Shown: positions 1 to 7,693, counted from the stretch's first letter. The stretch is 8,353 nt of DNA from CAYXBG01 sp964463145 (GCA_964463145.1 CAYXBG010000075.1:1-8353); one strand, 5' to 3'. Translations and numbers: made by a program. The notes: generated from the sequence alone by a model not told the origin.

Positions 1-33
1 TGTTCATGAGGTCACTCTCGTGAATAATGATCT

Positions 34-1338
34 TTATTCCTCGTAAACGACCTGGCTTCCTCCGATCCATACCGACTCAATATCGCGAAGGTGACTGATA
101 TCTGTTAGTGGATCGCTACCCAACACCAAAAAGTCAGCCCATTTGTCCTTCTCCAGAGTTCCCACTCCAGGCAAACACAGGCAACTAGCGGCTTCTCCTG
201 TTGCCGAAATCAGGATCTGTTCCGGACTGAGTCCAGCGTCCCTCATGTACTCCATTTCCATATGCTCAAAGTAACCTTGAAACCTTCCTGCCGGTCCTGA
301 ATCGGTACCAAAGGCAATCCGGACACCTGCCTCCGAAAGTTTTTTCAAATTATTCATGGCAATCTGTAGAGCCTTCTTATAACTCTGTGCCGCTGCACTC
401 TCCTGAAGAGTCTTCTGTCTCTCCGGATCTTTGAGTTGTTCTAAAACACTTGGGTCTGCTGCCTTAAGAAAAAATGGATCACTAAAGAATTCCGGTTCAT
501 TTTCGTAAACAAACATAACTACTTCTCGGACCAGAGTCGGTGACAAACAAACATCTTTCTCCTTAAGCAGCGTAATTAACTCCTCATCCACTTCCTTATC
601 TCGAACACTATGAGCCAAAAAATCGGCTCCAACCTGCAGAAGAGCCTTTGCATCTTCGAGGTAAAACATGTGTGCAGTCACTTTTAGATCTTTCTGGTGC
701 GATGCCTCGATTGCTGCAGCAGAAACTTCTGGAGGCATTTTGCGTCGTGTGGCCAAAAAGTCATCAACTCGCAACTTGATGAAATCGACACCAAGCTTTG
801 CGTTTTCCTCAACCAATGCCAGAGCTTCCTCAGAGGTGGTGACATCAATGGTGGCCCCACCAAAAAAAAGTCGTGCTCGGTTAAGACCCACCTGATCCTG
901 AGAAGCCGCCACAGCAGCAGCGGCAGCAGTGTCACCACCAAGACTGGCCACAGAGGTTACCCCATAGCGAGCGTAAAGCCTGAGTTCGTTCTCAATATTC
1001 TCTACTGTATTTACCTCGGGGCCGGTTTTAAGACCTACAGCACCACCTACGTGCCCATGACTAACTATAAGACCCGGGGTTATGGTTTTCCCTGAGACGT
1101 CCACAATTGTTGCTCCTATTGGGATGGGAGTCGATGAGGAAGGTCCCACTGTCTCGACGCGGCCATTCCGAACAATGAGCACGGCATCGGACAAAGGAGC
1201 GGCCCCAGTCCCATCTATCAGGCTTGCCCCTACCAAAGCCGTAACTTCACCCGTAGAATTCGGTTCTTTGGAACCACCCTGGCATGCAGCCAAAAAACCC
1301 ACTAAAAACAACAAGCATGTTCTTAACAATACCGGCAT
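34..1338 (-). CDS. Secreted lipoprotein amidohydrolase (imidazolonepropionase/prolidase-like, COG1228-type)
   Basis: The 434-residue protein starts with a lipoprotein signal peptide: Arg6, a hydrophobic stretch, then the lipobox LAAC with the lipidated Cys at 19. The next residue is Gln rather than Asp, which in diderms favours the outer membrane. The mature part is an amidohydrolase-superfamily TIM barrel. Visible metal-site residues are His94 and His96 (SHGH), Lys188 (DFIKLR, the likely carboxylated lysine), His223 (TAHM), His243 (LAHS) and Asp346 (GTDSG). The C-terminal ADFLVLGSDPL strand closes the usual composite beta domain. Length fits the family. Relatives hydrolyse cyclic imides, N-acyl amino acids or Xaa-Pro dipeptides; the substrate here cannot be read. 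The start is well fixed, with a purine-rich ribosome site (GGGAGGGAGAG) ending about 7 bases upstream. The gene diverges from a second amidohydrolase, suggesting a shared catabolic theme. Confidence 0.9.
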   Translation of the reverse strand: MPVLLRTCLLFLVGFLAACQGGSKEPNSTGEVTALVGASLIDGTGAAPLSDAVLIVRNGRVETVGPSSSTPIPIGATIVDVSGKTITPGLIVSHGHVGGAVGLKTGPEVNTVENIENELRLYARYGVTSVASLGGDTAAAAAVAASQDQVGLNRARLFFGGATIDVTTSEEALALVEENAKLGVDFIKLRVDDFLATRRKMPPEVSAAAIEASHQKDLKVTAHMFYLEDAKALLQVGADFLAHSVRDKEVDEELITLLKEKDVCLSPTLVREVVMFVYENEPEFFSDPFFLKAADPSVLEQLKDPERQKTLQESAAAQSYKKALQIAMNNLKKLSEAGVRIAFGTDSGPAGRFQGYFEHMEMEYMRDAGLSPEQILISATGEAASCLCLPGVGTLEKDKWADFLVLGSDPLTDISHLRDIESVWIGGSQVVYEE

Positions 1339-1340
1339 GA

Positions 1341-1356
1341 GTCTCTCTCCCTCCCT
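1341..1356 (-). promoter_or_regulatory. Strong Shine-Dalgarno tract of the lipoprotein amidohydrolase
   Basis: On the minus strand the bases just before the ATG at 1338 read AGGGAGGGAGAGAGAC, an almost pure purine tract. It offers overlapping GGGAGG and GGGAGA anti-16S matches at about 11 and 7 bases from the start. It supports this start codon and suggests efficient translation, in contrast to the weak sites of the divergent operon. Confidence 0.7.
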
Positions 1357-1374
1357 ACATTTGATGTCATAAAC

Positions 1375-1380
1375 ATTGTA
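1375..1380 (-). promoter_or_regulatory. Possible -10 element for the leftward lipoprotein gene
   Basis: The minus strand reads TACAAT here (five of six matches to TATAAT), about 37 bases before the start codon. No convincing -35 lies at the right distance; TTGCGG is present but 23 bases away. This is only a weak suggestion of a promoter. Confidence 0.25.
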
Positions 1381-1439
1381 ATATTCGCCTACATATTCTC
1401 ATGCCGCAAATTCTTTCGCGACTTTAGAACCTTTTCAAT

Positions 1440-1448
1440 TGCTATAAT
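1440..1448 (+). promoter_or_regulatory. Extended -10 promoter of the amidohydrolase-hyuAB operon
   Basis: The bases TGCTATAAT are an exact extended -10 element (TGn followed by a perfect TATAAT). Extended -10 promoters need little or no -35 contact, which fits the absence of a TTGACA-like hexamer 17 bases upstream. Transcription would start near 1455, giving a leader of about 95 bases before the enzyme start at 1550. That leader contains a 23-codon reading frame and a weak hairpin followed by a T run. Confidence 0.6.
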
Positions 1449-1481
1449 TCAGTCTTTCGTTACCAAATCTGGAACTTAAAA

Positions 1482-1553
1482 ATGACAGCTTCCCAGGTTT
1501 TTTCAGATTCAAACTTGCACGAGAAGACAGCCTCGAAGAAAATCAAGTCATGA
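1482..1553 (+). CDS. Possible 23-codon leader peptide, translationally coupled to the operon
   Basis: A short frame opens with ATG eight bases after the start of a GGAA ribosome-site-like motif (1471-1474) and encodes MTASQVFSDSNLHEKTASKK plus IKS. Its TGA stop overlaps the ATG of the amidohydrolase in an ATGA. That is the same junction type used between the downstream genes. The enzyme's own start has only a poor purine run (GAAGAAAA) ahead of it, so coupling from this frame would help explain its translation. The peptide is polar, has no regulatory codon run that I recognise, and matches no family I know. A chance frame remains possible. Confidence 0.3.
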   Translation: MTASQVFSDSNLHEKTASKKIKS

Positions 1554-2752
1554 TTGCACTACCCAAAAAAAACGGAGACCTCCAACTCGTAAATTGTAAA
1601 ATCGTAGATGTTCTGGACGGAACGGTCCGTGAAGGCAATGTTTCCATTCACGGAGGCAAAATCACCGCGATCACGGAGGACAGGAATACAAATCATACCG
1701 TCGACCTACAAGGAGCATACCTATTACCCGGGCTAATCAGCTGCCACACACATCTCTCTATCGTTTTCCCTTTCCATGAACGCGATGAAAACGAGAGTGC
1801 CGGTATAACTTCACTACGCTGCCTAAAACGAGGTCACGATGCACTACGGGCAGGGATCACCACAGTCCGGACTGTCGCTGAACTACATCGAGCTGACTTG
1901 TCATTGCGAAACATGATTCAAAAAGGATGGGCCGAAGGACCTCGGATTTTCTCAGCCGGCTGCAGTGTTACCGTCACGGGTGGTCATGGCCACGGGTTCG
2001 GAGCTCAGGTTGCTGATGGAGCAGATGAGTTCCGCAAGAAGGCCAGAGCGGAACTAGAAGCCGGGGCAGATCACATCAAAATCTTTATAACCGGAGGGAT
2101 AGCTAAACCAGACGAATCCTTTGATGAACCTCAAATGACCTTCGAAGAAATGAAAGGCGCGGTCCAAGCCGCCAGTTCTAAAGGGACATATGTTTGTGCT
2201 CATGCAGGTGGGCCAGTGGCCATCCAAACTGCAATTCGGGCTGGGGTTCGATGCTTCGAGCATGGCTATTATCTCGACAAGGAAACCGTAGCAGCCATGA
2301 AGGAAGCTGGATCTTTTCTTGTTCCCACTCTTCTCGTCAGCCGTTCCCCTGATTGGATGCGTGCAAACGGTTTCCAAGATTGGACAATAGAGAAAGCTTG
2401 TGAGGCCGGCAATGATCATCTCGATAGTATCAAGTTAGCAATCAGCGCGGGAATTCCGATCGTAAACGGCACGGATGCACCCCCGGGAGACATCGATCGA
2501 GGTGTTCCGCTGGTCATTCGGGAAGCCGAATACTATCAGGAAGCAGGACTATCCCCCATTGACACGCTCCGCAGTTTGACCAGCAATGCCGCTCGATTGC
2601 TTAATGCTTCAACTTCTATAGGAACTATTCAGGAAGGCCTTGAGGCTGACTTGATAGCCACTCATGAAAATCCCCTGCAGGATATCCGGGCATTAAGATC
2701 TATGCCTTTCATAATGAAGTCCGGACAGATCCTTCACACGGAGTTGGAATGA
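1550..2752 (+). CDS. Cytoplasmic metal-dependent amidohydrolase (imidazolonepropionase/Xaa-Pro dipeptidase-like)
   Basis: This 400-residue enzyme has no signal peptide, so it should act in the cytosol. The amidohydrolase metal site is complete: His66 and His68 (SCHTHLS), Lys177 (DHIKIFITGG, likely carboxylated and bridging two metals), His218 (VCAHAGG), His238 (FEHG) and the catalytic Asp309 (NGTDAP). A Gly/His-rich loop (GGHGHGFGAQ, about 144-153) is typical of the COG1228 group that includes bacterial prolidase-like and cyclic-amide-cleaving enzymes. The C-terminal GLEADLIATHENPL strand is standard. The ATG at 1550 is the only usable start, because the upstream in-frame codons hold no ATG, GTG or TTG before the conserved domain. 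It is the first large gene of the operon and overlaps hyuA by four bases, so it probably works on the same pathway. The exact substrate is unknown. Confidence 0.9.
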   Translation: MIALPKKNGDLQLVNCKIVDVLDGTVREGNVSIHGGKITAITEDRNTNHTVDLQGAYLLPGLISCHTHLSIVFPFHERDENESAGITSLRCLKRGHDALRAGITTVRTVAELHRADLSLRNMIQKGWAEGPRIFSAGCSVTVTGGHGHGFGAQVADGADEFRKKARAELEAGADHIKIFITGGIAKPDESFDEPQMTFEEMKGAVQAASSKGTYVCAHAGGPVAIQTAIRAGVRCFEHGYYLDKETVAAMKEAGSFLVPTLLVSRSPDWMRANGFQDWTIEKACEAGNDHLDSIKLAISAGIPIVNGTDAPPGDIDRGVPLVIREAEYYQEAGLSPIDTLRSLTSNAARLLNASTSIGTIQEGLEADLIATHENPLQDIRALRSMPFIMKSGQILHTELE

Positions 2753-4779
2753 AAAATCTCCGCCTAGCTGTTGATATTGGGGGTACTTTTGTAGACGCGA
2801 TTGCTTTTGACATAAACTCTGGATCTATTAGTCTGGAAAAATCCTCTACCACTCCCTCCGACGCTGTTAAGGGAGTTCTTAACGCTCTCGACAAACTTAG
2901 TATCGATCTGAGTGATGTCGAAACCTTTATCCACGGAACGACTCTGGGATTGAATGCTGTACTCGAGCTGAAAGGAGCATTGACTGGAATTATCACCAAT
3001 GCAGGATTTCGAGACATCCTAGAAATCGGGCGAGGCGATGTTCCGGCAGCTCACATGTATAACTCCCGCTACCAGAAACCCACACCCTTGGTAAAGCGGC
3101 GTCATCGCCTAGGTGTTCCTGGTAGAATCGACGTAGAGGGGAAGATCCTTGTCGACCTCGATGAGGCAAAATTGCTAGAAGCCGCACGGCGACTCATCGA
3201 AGACCATGGAGTAGCAGCAATTGCGATCTGCTTTCTCCATTCTTACCAGAATGACCTCCATGAGCAACGCGCTGCGACCCTTATCCGAAAATCCTTCCCG
3301 GGAACCAGTGTGTCCGTCTCTAGCGACATCGCTAGAGAATATCGAGAATACGAGAGAACTAGCACAACAGTACTGGATGCCTACATCCGCCCTATTTTCG
3401 AGGCTTATATCTCCGAACTGGAAAATGCATTAAGCCAACGCAACTTCTCTGGAAACTTTTTAATAATGCGGTCTAGCGGCGGCGCTATGACCGCCGACGT
3501 AGCTAAAACCAGTCCTATCCACACAGTCCTTTCAGGGCCTGCTGGAGGCATCATCGGGGCAACCCACGTCGCGAGATCACTCAAGAAAGATCGCCTGCTA
3601 TCTCTTGATTTCGGAGGCACAAGCCTAGACGCTTGCCTCATAGAGGGGGGCAAGGCCAATACCATGTATGAGGCTAAGTTGGAACACAACCCGGTTCTTA
3701 TACCCATCTTCGACATACGTTGTATCGGAGCCGGTGGGGGCTCAATAGCATGGCTGGAGGAAAACTTCCTTAAAGTTGGGCCTCAGAGTGCGGGGGCTTC
3801 TCCAGGTCCTATTGCTTATGGTCGAGGTGGAACCGAACCCACTACTACGGATGCCGCACTACAACTAGGATACCTAGATCCGAAAAGATTTCTGGGCGGT
3901 GAAATGGACCTCGACTCGGAAGCCAGTCGGCAAGGGATTCAAGAGAAAATAGCCGCACCTCTAAACCAGGATGTGGTCCAGGCCTCCGCAGGAATTTTTG
4001 ATGTCATGATTGCACGTACTGTTGGAGCCATCCGTGAACTTACTGTCGAGCACGGGCACGACCCTCTCGAATTCTCACTTTTGGCCTTTGGTGGTGCGGG
4101 ACCAATGTTCACACCACTATTAGCCAGAGAAATGGAAATCCCCGAAACCATCATCCCTAACTCCCCAGCTGCCTTCTCAGCCTGGGGCATGCTGATGTGT
4201 GATCTGACCACTGATTTCTCCAGAACTCAAATAGGTATTCTAGAAGAAACAGATCCAGAGACGTTAGATCGGGGATTAGATGAATTGGCAGAGCAGGCTC
4301 GTTCAGCCCTCCAGAGACAAAACGTCCCAACCGAACGCCAGTCTTACTTGCGCAGTCTTGAACTTCGGTATCTCGGCCAGGAACATGCACTAGAGGTGCC
4401 TTTGGGAGGGCCAGTGAACCCTTCCGAGATTAGAATTCAATTCGACGAACTGCATCAATTGCGCTACGGGCACACCACATCTGATCTAATTCAGACGGTA
4501 ACCCTCAGAGTTAGGGGGATCGGGCTTATGGATCAACCAGAAATGCCTCTATTGAAGAATCAAATTCCACCTGCCGAAAAACCGGTACTCAGGGAAGCAT
4601 ATTGTTTCGCACTAGGCAGAACAGTTCCATTTACTGTTCTTAACCGTGATCAGTTAGGGATTGATAGTCGAGTAGACGGTCCTGCTATCGTGAACGAAGG
4701 CACATCCACCACTGTTTTCTTTTCTGACCAGTATCTAACGGTAGATGAATACGGGAATTTACGGATTCAAAGTCATTGA
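2749..4779 (+). CDS. hyuA: Hydantoinase/5-oxoprolinase subunit A (HyuA-type, ATP-dependent)
   Basis: The 676 residues match the usual length of stand-alone HyuA subunits. Near the N-terminus is the actin-like phosphate-binding motif AVDIGGTFVDAIAFD (7-21), then HGTTLGLNAV (62-71), which marks the Hydant_A_N domain. The main Hydantoinase_A domain carries SGPAGGIIGA (262-271), a second phosphate motif LDFGGTSLDACLI (286-298), GAGGGSIAW (327-335) and FGGAGP (447-452). The family uses ATP to open lactam or hydantoin rings; related subunits also carboxylate ketones. The start ATG overlaps the stop of the preceding amidohydrolase (ATGA), and an ACGGAG ribosome site lies about five bases upstream. 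Its partner hyuB follows with another 4-base overlap, so the subunits should be made together. Substrate choice among hydantoins, oxoproline and related compounds cannot be decided from motifs. Confidence 0.93.
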   Translation: MKNLRLAVDIGGTFVDAIAFDINSGSISLEKSSTTPSDAVKGVLNALDKLSIDLSDVETFIHGTTLGLNAVLELKGALTGIITNAGFRDILEIGRGDVPAAHMYNSRYQKPTPLVKRRHRLGVPGRIDVEGKILVDLDEAKLLEAARRLIEDHGVAAIAICFLHSYQNDLHEQRAATLIRKSFPGTSVSVSSDIAREYREYERTSTTVLDAYIRPIFEAYISELENALSQRNFSGNFLIMRSSGGAMTADVAKTSPIHTVLSGPAGGIIGATHVARSLKKDRLLSLDFGGTSLDACLIEGGKANTMYEAKLEHNPVLIPIFDIRCIGAGGGSIAWLEENFLKVGPQSAGASPGPIAYGRGGTEPTTTDAALQLGYLDPKRFLGGEMDLDSEASRQGIQEKIAAPLNQDVVQASAGIFDVMIARTVGAIRELTVEHGHDPLEFSLLAFGGAGPMFTPLLAREMEIPETIIPNSPAAFSAWGMLMCDLTTDFSRTQIGILEETDPETLDRGLDELAEQARSALQRQNVPTERQSYLRSLELRYLGQEHALEVPLGGPVNPSEIRIQFDELHQLRYGHTTSDLIQTVTLRVRGIGLMDQPEMPLLKNQIPPAEKPVLREAYCFALGRTVPFTVLNRDQLGIDSRVDGPAIVNEGTSTTVFFSDQYLTVDEYGNLRIQSH

Positions 4780-6494
4780 AAACGCTAGACGGGGCCAAAA
4801 CACAAGTAATCCACAGCTACCTCTTGTCAGCAGCAGAGGAGATGCGGCGCACGCTCATTAGGACAGCCTTTAATCCTGTTGTATATGAAGTTCTGGATTT
4901 TGGAATATCACTGTATGACCAGAATCTCAACCTGATTGCTGAAGCACCGGGATTGACTTTCTTCCTGGGAGCTAATGACTACGCTATCCGAAAAGGAGTT
5001 GAGTATGTGGGCGTGGAAAACCTCGATCAAGGAGATATCGTCCTGCTCAACTACCCTTACTGGAACTCGGCCCACGCCATGGACGTTACCTTATTTGCAC
5101 CTGTCTTCGAAGATGGTGGGACTCGGCCATTCGCTTATACCTGTATTCGTGCTCACTGGATGGACCTGGGAGCAAAGGATCCCGGGTATGTCCTAGATTC
5201 AACGGATATGCATCAGGAAGGGCTGATTTTTCCCGGAACCAAAGTTTACAAGAAAGGTGTCCCTGATTCTGAGATCCTAGAGCTAATCCGTTTCAACTCG
5301 CGCATGCCAGACCTAGTACTCGGAGATTTGGATGCCCAGATTGCAGCTACACGCACCGGCGAACGTCGTCTAATTCAGATCCGGAGTAAATTTGGCGGCC
5401 AACAATTTGACCAGGCAATCCAGCAGATAATGAATCACGGGGAGACTCTCACTCTATCAGCTATCCAGGAACTCCCTAAGGGAACATGGACGGCAGAAGA
5501 TTGGATTGATGATGACGGAATCACCTCCGACCTTATTCCTATGCGTGTCACTGTTAGTATCGAGAAGGGACGTTTCAGTGTCGATTTCACGGGTTCCTCG
5601 GGAGCCGTCCAAGGTCCGGTCAACGTCCCTATTGGACTAACACAGACCATGTGCAAAGTGGCTCTCAAATCCTTGACCACGCCTCATCTTCCTTCCAGCG
5701 CAGGAAATTTTCGGCCTCTTCGTGTTGTCGCACCAAAGGGCTCATTATTTCATGCAGAATACCCAGCGGCCACTTTCACGTTATGGTCAGCTATTGTCGG
5801 TCTCGAGTTGATTTATAAAGCTCTGGCCCAGGGAATGCCAGATCGGTTAGCAGCATCATCCGGAGGTGACGTACCTGGCTTCATGATGGTGGGAATACAC
5901 CCAGTCACTAAAAGATTCTTTGCTGTAAGCAACAATGACCCGGTGGGCTGGGGAGCTACAATGAATCACGACGGGTCGAATGCTACTAATCATCTATCTG
6001 GAAGTCTGGTCCGCAACACGCCTATCGAATCACTGGAACTTAAGACTGGAATGCAGGTAGAAAAAATGGAGATGTTAACCGATAGCGGTGGCGCCGGTAA
6101 ACAACGAGGCGGACTGGGACAGGCTCGCGAAGTTCTTTTCGTATCACCCGGCGAATTCCTCTCCGTTATGAAAAAAACCAAAACAAAGCCCTGGGCCCTA
6201 AAAGGTGGTTCTCAACCAAAAGCTAATAGGATGATCCTTTTCCCGGGGTCAGAATGTGAAAAACAGGTAGGCACGCATCGTATCGAAGTCGAAACTGGCA
6301 ACCGTATCCTTAACCTGACCGCCGGTGGTGGTGGGTACGGAGATCCGACTGAACGCAACCCCAAACTAGTCCTGGAAGACGTTCTTGATGACTACGTTTC
6401 GGAGACTGCAGCTCGTGAAATCTACCGTGTAGTTATCAAAAACGGCCTTTTGGATGAGGAAGCGACTCAGCTGTTGCGATCCAGTCAAAAATGA
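4776..6494 (+). CDS. hyuB: Hydantoinase/5-oxoprolinase subunit B (HyuB-type)
   Basis: The 572-residue protein is a full Hydantoinase_B domain. It has the N-terminal EEMRRTLIRTAFNPV (21-35), GDIVLLNYPYWNSAHAMDVT (86-105), the RAHWMDLG segment (125-132), QEGLIFPG (147-154), GDLDAQIAATRTGERRL (183-199), DSGGAGKQRGGLG (436-448) and the closing GGGGYGDPTER (517-527). It pairs with HyuA to form the ring-opening enzyme. The start is a TTG whose last two bases belong to the TGA stop of hyuA (TTGA). The next in-frame ATG is codon 23 and would remove part of the conserved N-terminus, so the TTG is preferred. A GGA about ten bases upstream is a weak ribosome site, consistent with coupled translation. 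The gene ends 16 bases from the convergent reductive-dehalogenase-like gene, and no clear terminator is visible between them. Confidence 0.92.
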   Translation: MKTLDGAKTQVIHSYLLSAAEEMRRTLIRTAFNPVVYEVLDFGISLYDQNLNLIAEAPGLTFFLGANDYAIRKGVEYVGVENLDQGDIVLLNYPYWNSAHAMDVTLFAPVFEDGGTRPFAYTCIRAHWMDLGAKDPGYVLDSTDMHQEGLIFPGTKVYKKGVPDSEILELIRFNSRMPDLVLGDLDAQIAATRTGERRLIQIRSKFGGQQFDQAIQQIMNHGETLTLSAIQELPKGTWTAEDWIDDDGITSDLIPMRVTVSIEKGRFSVDFTGSSGAVQGPVNVPIGLTQTMCKVALKSLTTPHLPSSAGNFRPLRVVAPKGSLFHAEYPAATFTLWSAIVGLELIYKALAQGMPDRLAASSGGDVPGFMMVGIHPVTKRFFAVSNNDPVGWGATMNHDGSNATNHLSGSLVRNTPIESLELKTGMQVEKMEMLTDSGGAGKQRGGLGQAREVLFVSPGEFLSVMKKTKTKPWALKGGSQPKANRMILFPGSECEKQVGTHRIEVETGNRILNLTAGGGGYGDPTERNPKLVLEDVLDDYVSETAAREIYRVVIKNGLLDEEATQLLRSSQK

Positions 6495-6510
6495 GGACTA
6501 GCTGCCTGGT

Positions 6511-7620
6511 TTATTCGCGTCTTTCCTGCGATTGCTGCCTGGAGCGCCGCTCTCTAGTTTTCATCAACTGAGACGTTATCTTCGGGCCTTTTCCGGTCTC
6601 TGACCAGGGACAGACTTCAAGGCAAATAGCGCACCCGTAGTTATCACTGAAATAGGGCACACACTTGTCAAAGTCGACATACCACTTCTCTTCGCCTCGA
6701 ACCCATTGTTTCTCATTAAAAATGGCGTCCGGAGGACATTCATTGACGCATACCTTGCAACTTTGACAAAGATCGTCTACAGCGATGTCAATAGGCGAAT
6801 CAACTTCTAGCGGTAAATCTGTGAGTACCGAAGTCAGCCTGAAATTTGCCCCATACTCCTTGCAAATCAGAGAGCCGTGCTTACCCAATTGACCTAGGCC
6901 GGCCTCTAAAGCAATGGGAATATGTAAACACTCACTACTACTGTTGACAGGCAGCCCCTGGGCAGGCCAACCCAAAGATCTAATATACCTAGCCAAGTTG
7001 ACCGTCAGCATAGAACCTTTATAGTAACAATGTAAGACCTCCATCCCAGAAGAGACAAGAGGGGCCTTCAACATCACATCACGACGCATCGGTATCCCCA
7101 GGGATATCGCATAACGATATGGAGTCGATGCACCCTCAACCATAAACTCCTTCTTCATGCGACAAACCCCTACTATGCCGGCCCCCAGCTCAGTTGCTTT
7201 ATCCTTAATGTTTTGTGCGGCTTCGCTGGAATCTACAAATTCTCGGCGCTTACTTGCCAATTTCCCGTGCGGCCTGAAGGAAGCCCAGGCATTTCTGAGC
7301 AGTTGCGGTAAAGCCCAAAAGGGATAGTTGTAACGAAAATACATTTGCATCCTGTCCCAGGGTAAAGGTCCGGTTTTGGCATTAGAGTGGAACACATATT
7401 GGGCACGTCTTCTTTCACGCTCACCCAAACCGTTCATTTTGTTGCCGGATAAGGGATGCTCTCCGTAGAAAAAAGTGGGCTCAAGCTCTGTTGGAGTTGG
7501 TAACTTCATCCAATTCTCATATGCGCCATCTAGTTCCTCTCCATCGATGGTAGTGGCGCCTGGCGCGCACATATGTCCCCAATGTGAGGTGGCGAAACGA
7601 ATAGACCAAAGCAGGAGCAA
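6511..7620 (-). CDS. Reductive-dehalogenase-like 4Fe-4S protein (RdhA homologue, cytoplasmic), probably missing its N-terminus
   Basis: The C-terminus has the two iron-sulfur motifs of corrinoid reductive dehalogenases: C285-x2-C-x2-C-x3-CP (from CQSCKVCVNE to C295-P296) and C320-x9-C-x2-C-x3-CPW (to W339). Before them lie AGLGQLGKHGSLI (240-252) and LTDLPLEVDSPID (267-279), typical of RdhA and the related QueG. Absence of the YLTIE-type segment argues against QueG. No Tat signal and no membrane-anchor gene are seen, so a respiratory role is unlikely and a catabolic or unknown cytoplasmic role is favoured. A basic, polar tail (RERRSRQQSQERRE) follows the second cluster. In-frame starts are poor: TTG at 7620 has no ribosome site, and ATG at 7572 has GGGGA nearby and would give 353 residues. 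The frame upstream (7517-7693) reads like the real N-terminus, so a frameshift is suspected. Confidence 0.8.
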   Translation of the reverse strand: MLLLWSIRFATSHWGHMCAPGATTIDGEELDGAYENWMKLPTPTELEPTFFYGEHPLSGNKMNGLGERERRRAQYVFHSNAKTGPLPWDRMQMYFRYNYPFWALPQLLRNAWASFRPHGKLASKRREFVDSSEAAQNIKDKATELGAGIVGVCRMKKEFMVEGASTPYRYAISLGIPMRRDVMLKAPLVSSGMEVLHCYYKGSMLTVNLARYIRSLGWPAQGLPVNSSSECLHIPIALEAGLGQLGKHGSLICKEYGANFRLTSVLTDLPLEVDSPIDIAVDDLCQSCKVCVNECPPDAIFNEKQWVRGEEKWYVDFDKCVPYFSDNYGCAICLEVCPWSETGKGPKITSQLMKTRERRSRQQSQERRE

Positions 7621-7693
7621 TAAACTTCAGAAAGGCCCTTAGATTGGATGCTTCCCCTGCCGCCGAGATAACAGGTTGATGGGTATGTTTCAT
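7517..7693 (-). pseudogene. Probable out-of-frame N-terminal part of the reductive-dehalogenase-like gene
   Basis: An ATG at 7693 opens a 58-codon frame ending at the TGA at 7519-7517. Its first 44 residues (MKHTHQPVIS, then LRAFLKFIAPALVYSFRHLT, ending GTYVRA) look like genuine protein, with a hydrophobic helix near 21-31. After that the reading turns into Arg/His-rich nonsense (RRHYHRWRGTRW), as expected when a frame is lost. The frame of the iron-sulfur gene resumes exactly there with PGATTIDGEELDG. Adding one GC unit to the GCGCGC run at 7563-7568 gives a smooth join, GTYVRA-PGATTIDG, and a protein of about 394 residues. No good ribosome site precedes the ATG, and the frame is open further upstream to a stop without a better start. 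It could instead be a small separate peptide, or the shift could be a sequencing error. Confidence 0.5.

Noticed and set aside
697..1095. A 132-codon plus-strand frame opposite the lipoprotein amidohydrolase
   Set aside because: It lies wholly antisense to a gene with complete catalytic motifs, and its translation has no recognisable domain.
2054..2419. A 121-codon minus-strand frame inside the cytosolic amidohydrolase
   Set aside because: It is antisense to the conserved metal-site region and shows no family motif, so it is a shadow of the coding strand.
6480..6530. Bidirectional terminator between the convergent genes
   Set aside because: I could not find a GC-rich stem with a T run on either strand in the 16-base gap or its flanks.
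6511..7620. Epoxyqueuosine reductase QueG
   Set aside because: The C-terminal cluster arrangement and the TDLPLEVDSPID segment are shared in part, but the YLTIE-type stretch of QueG is absent and the spacing C-x9-C-x2-C-x3-CPW fits reductive dehalogenases better.
6511..7693. Respiratory organohalide reductase
   Set aside because: There is no twin-arginine signal even in the reconstructed N-terminus, and no RdhB-type membrane anchor gene is adjacent.
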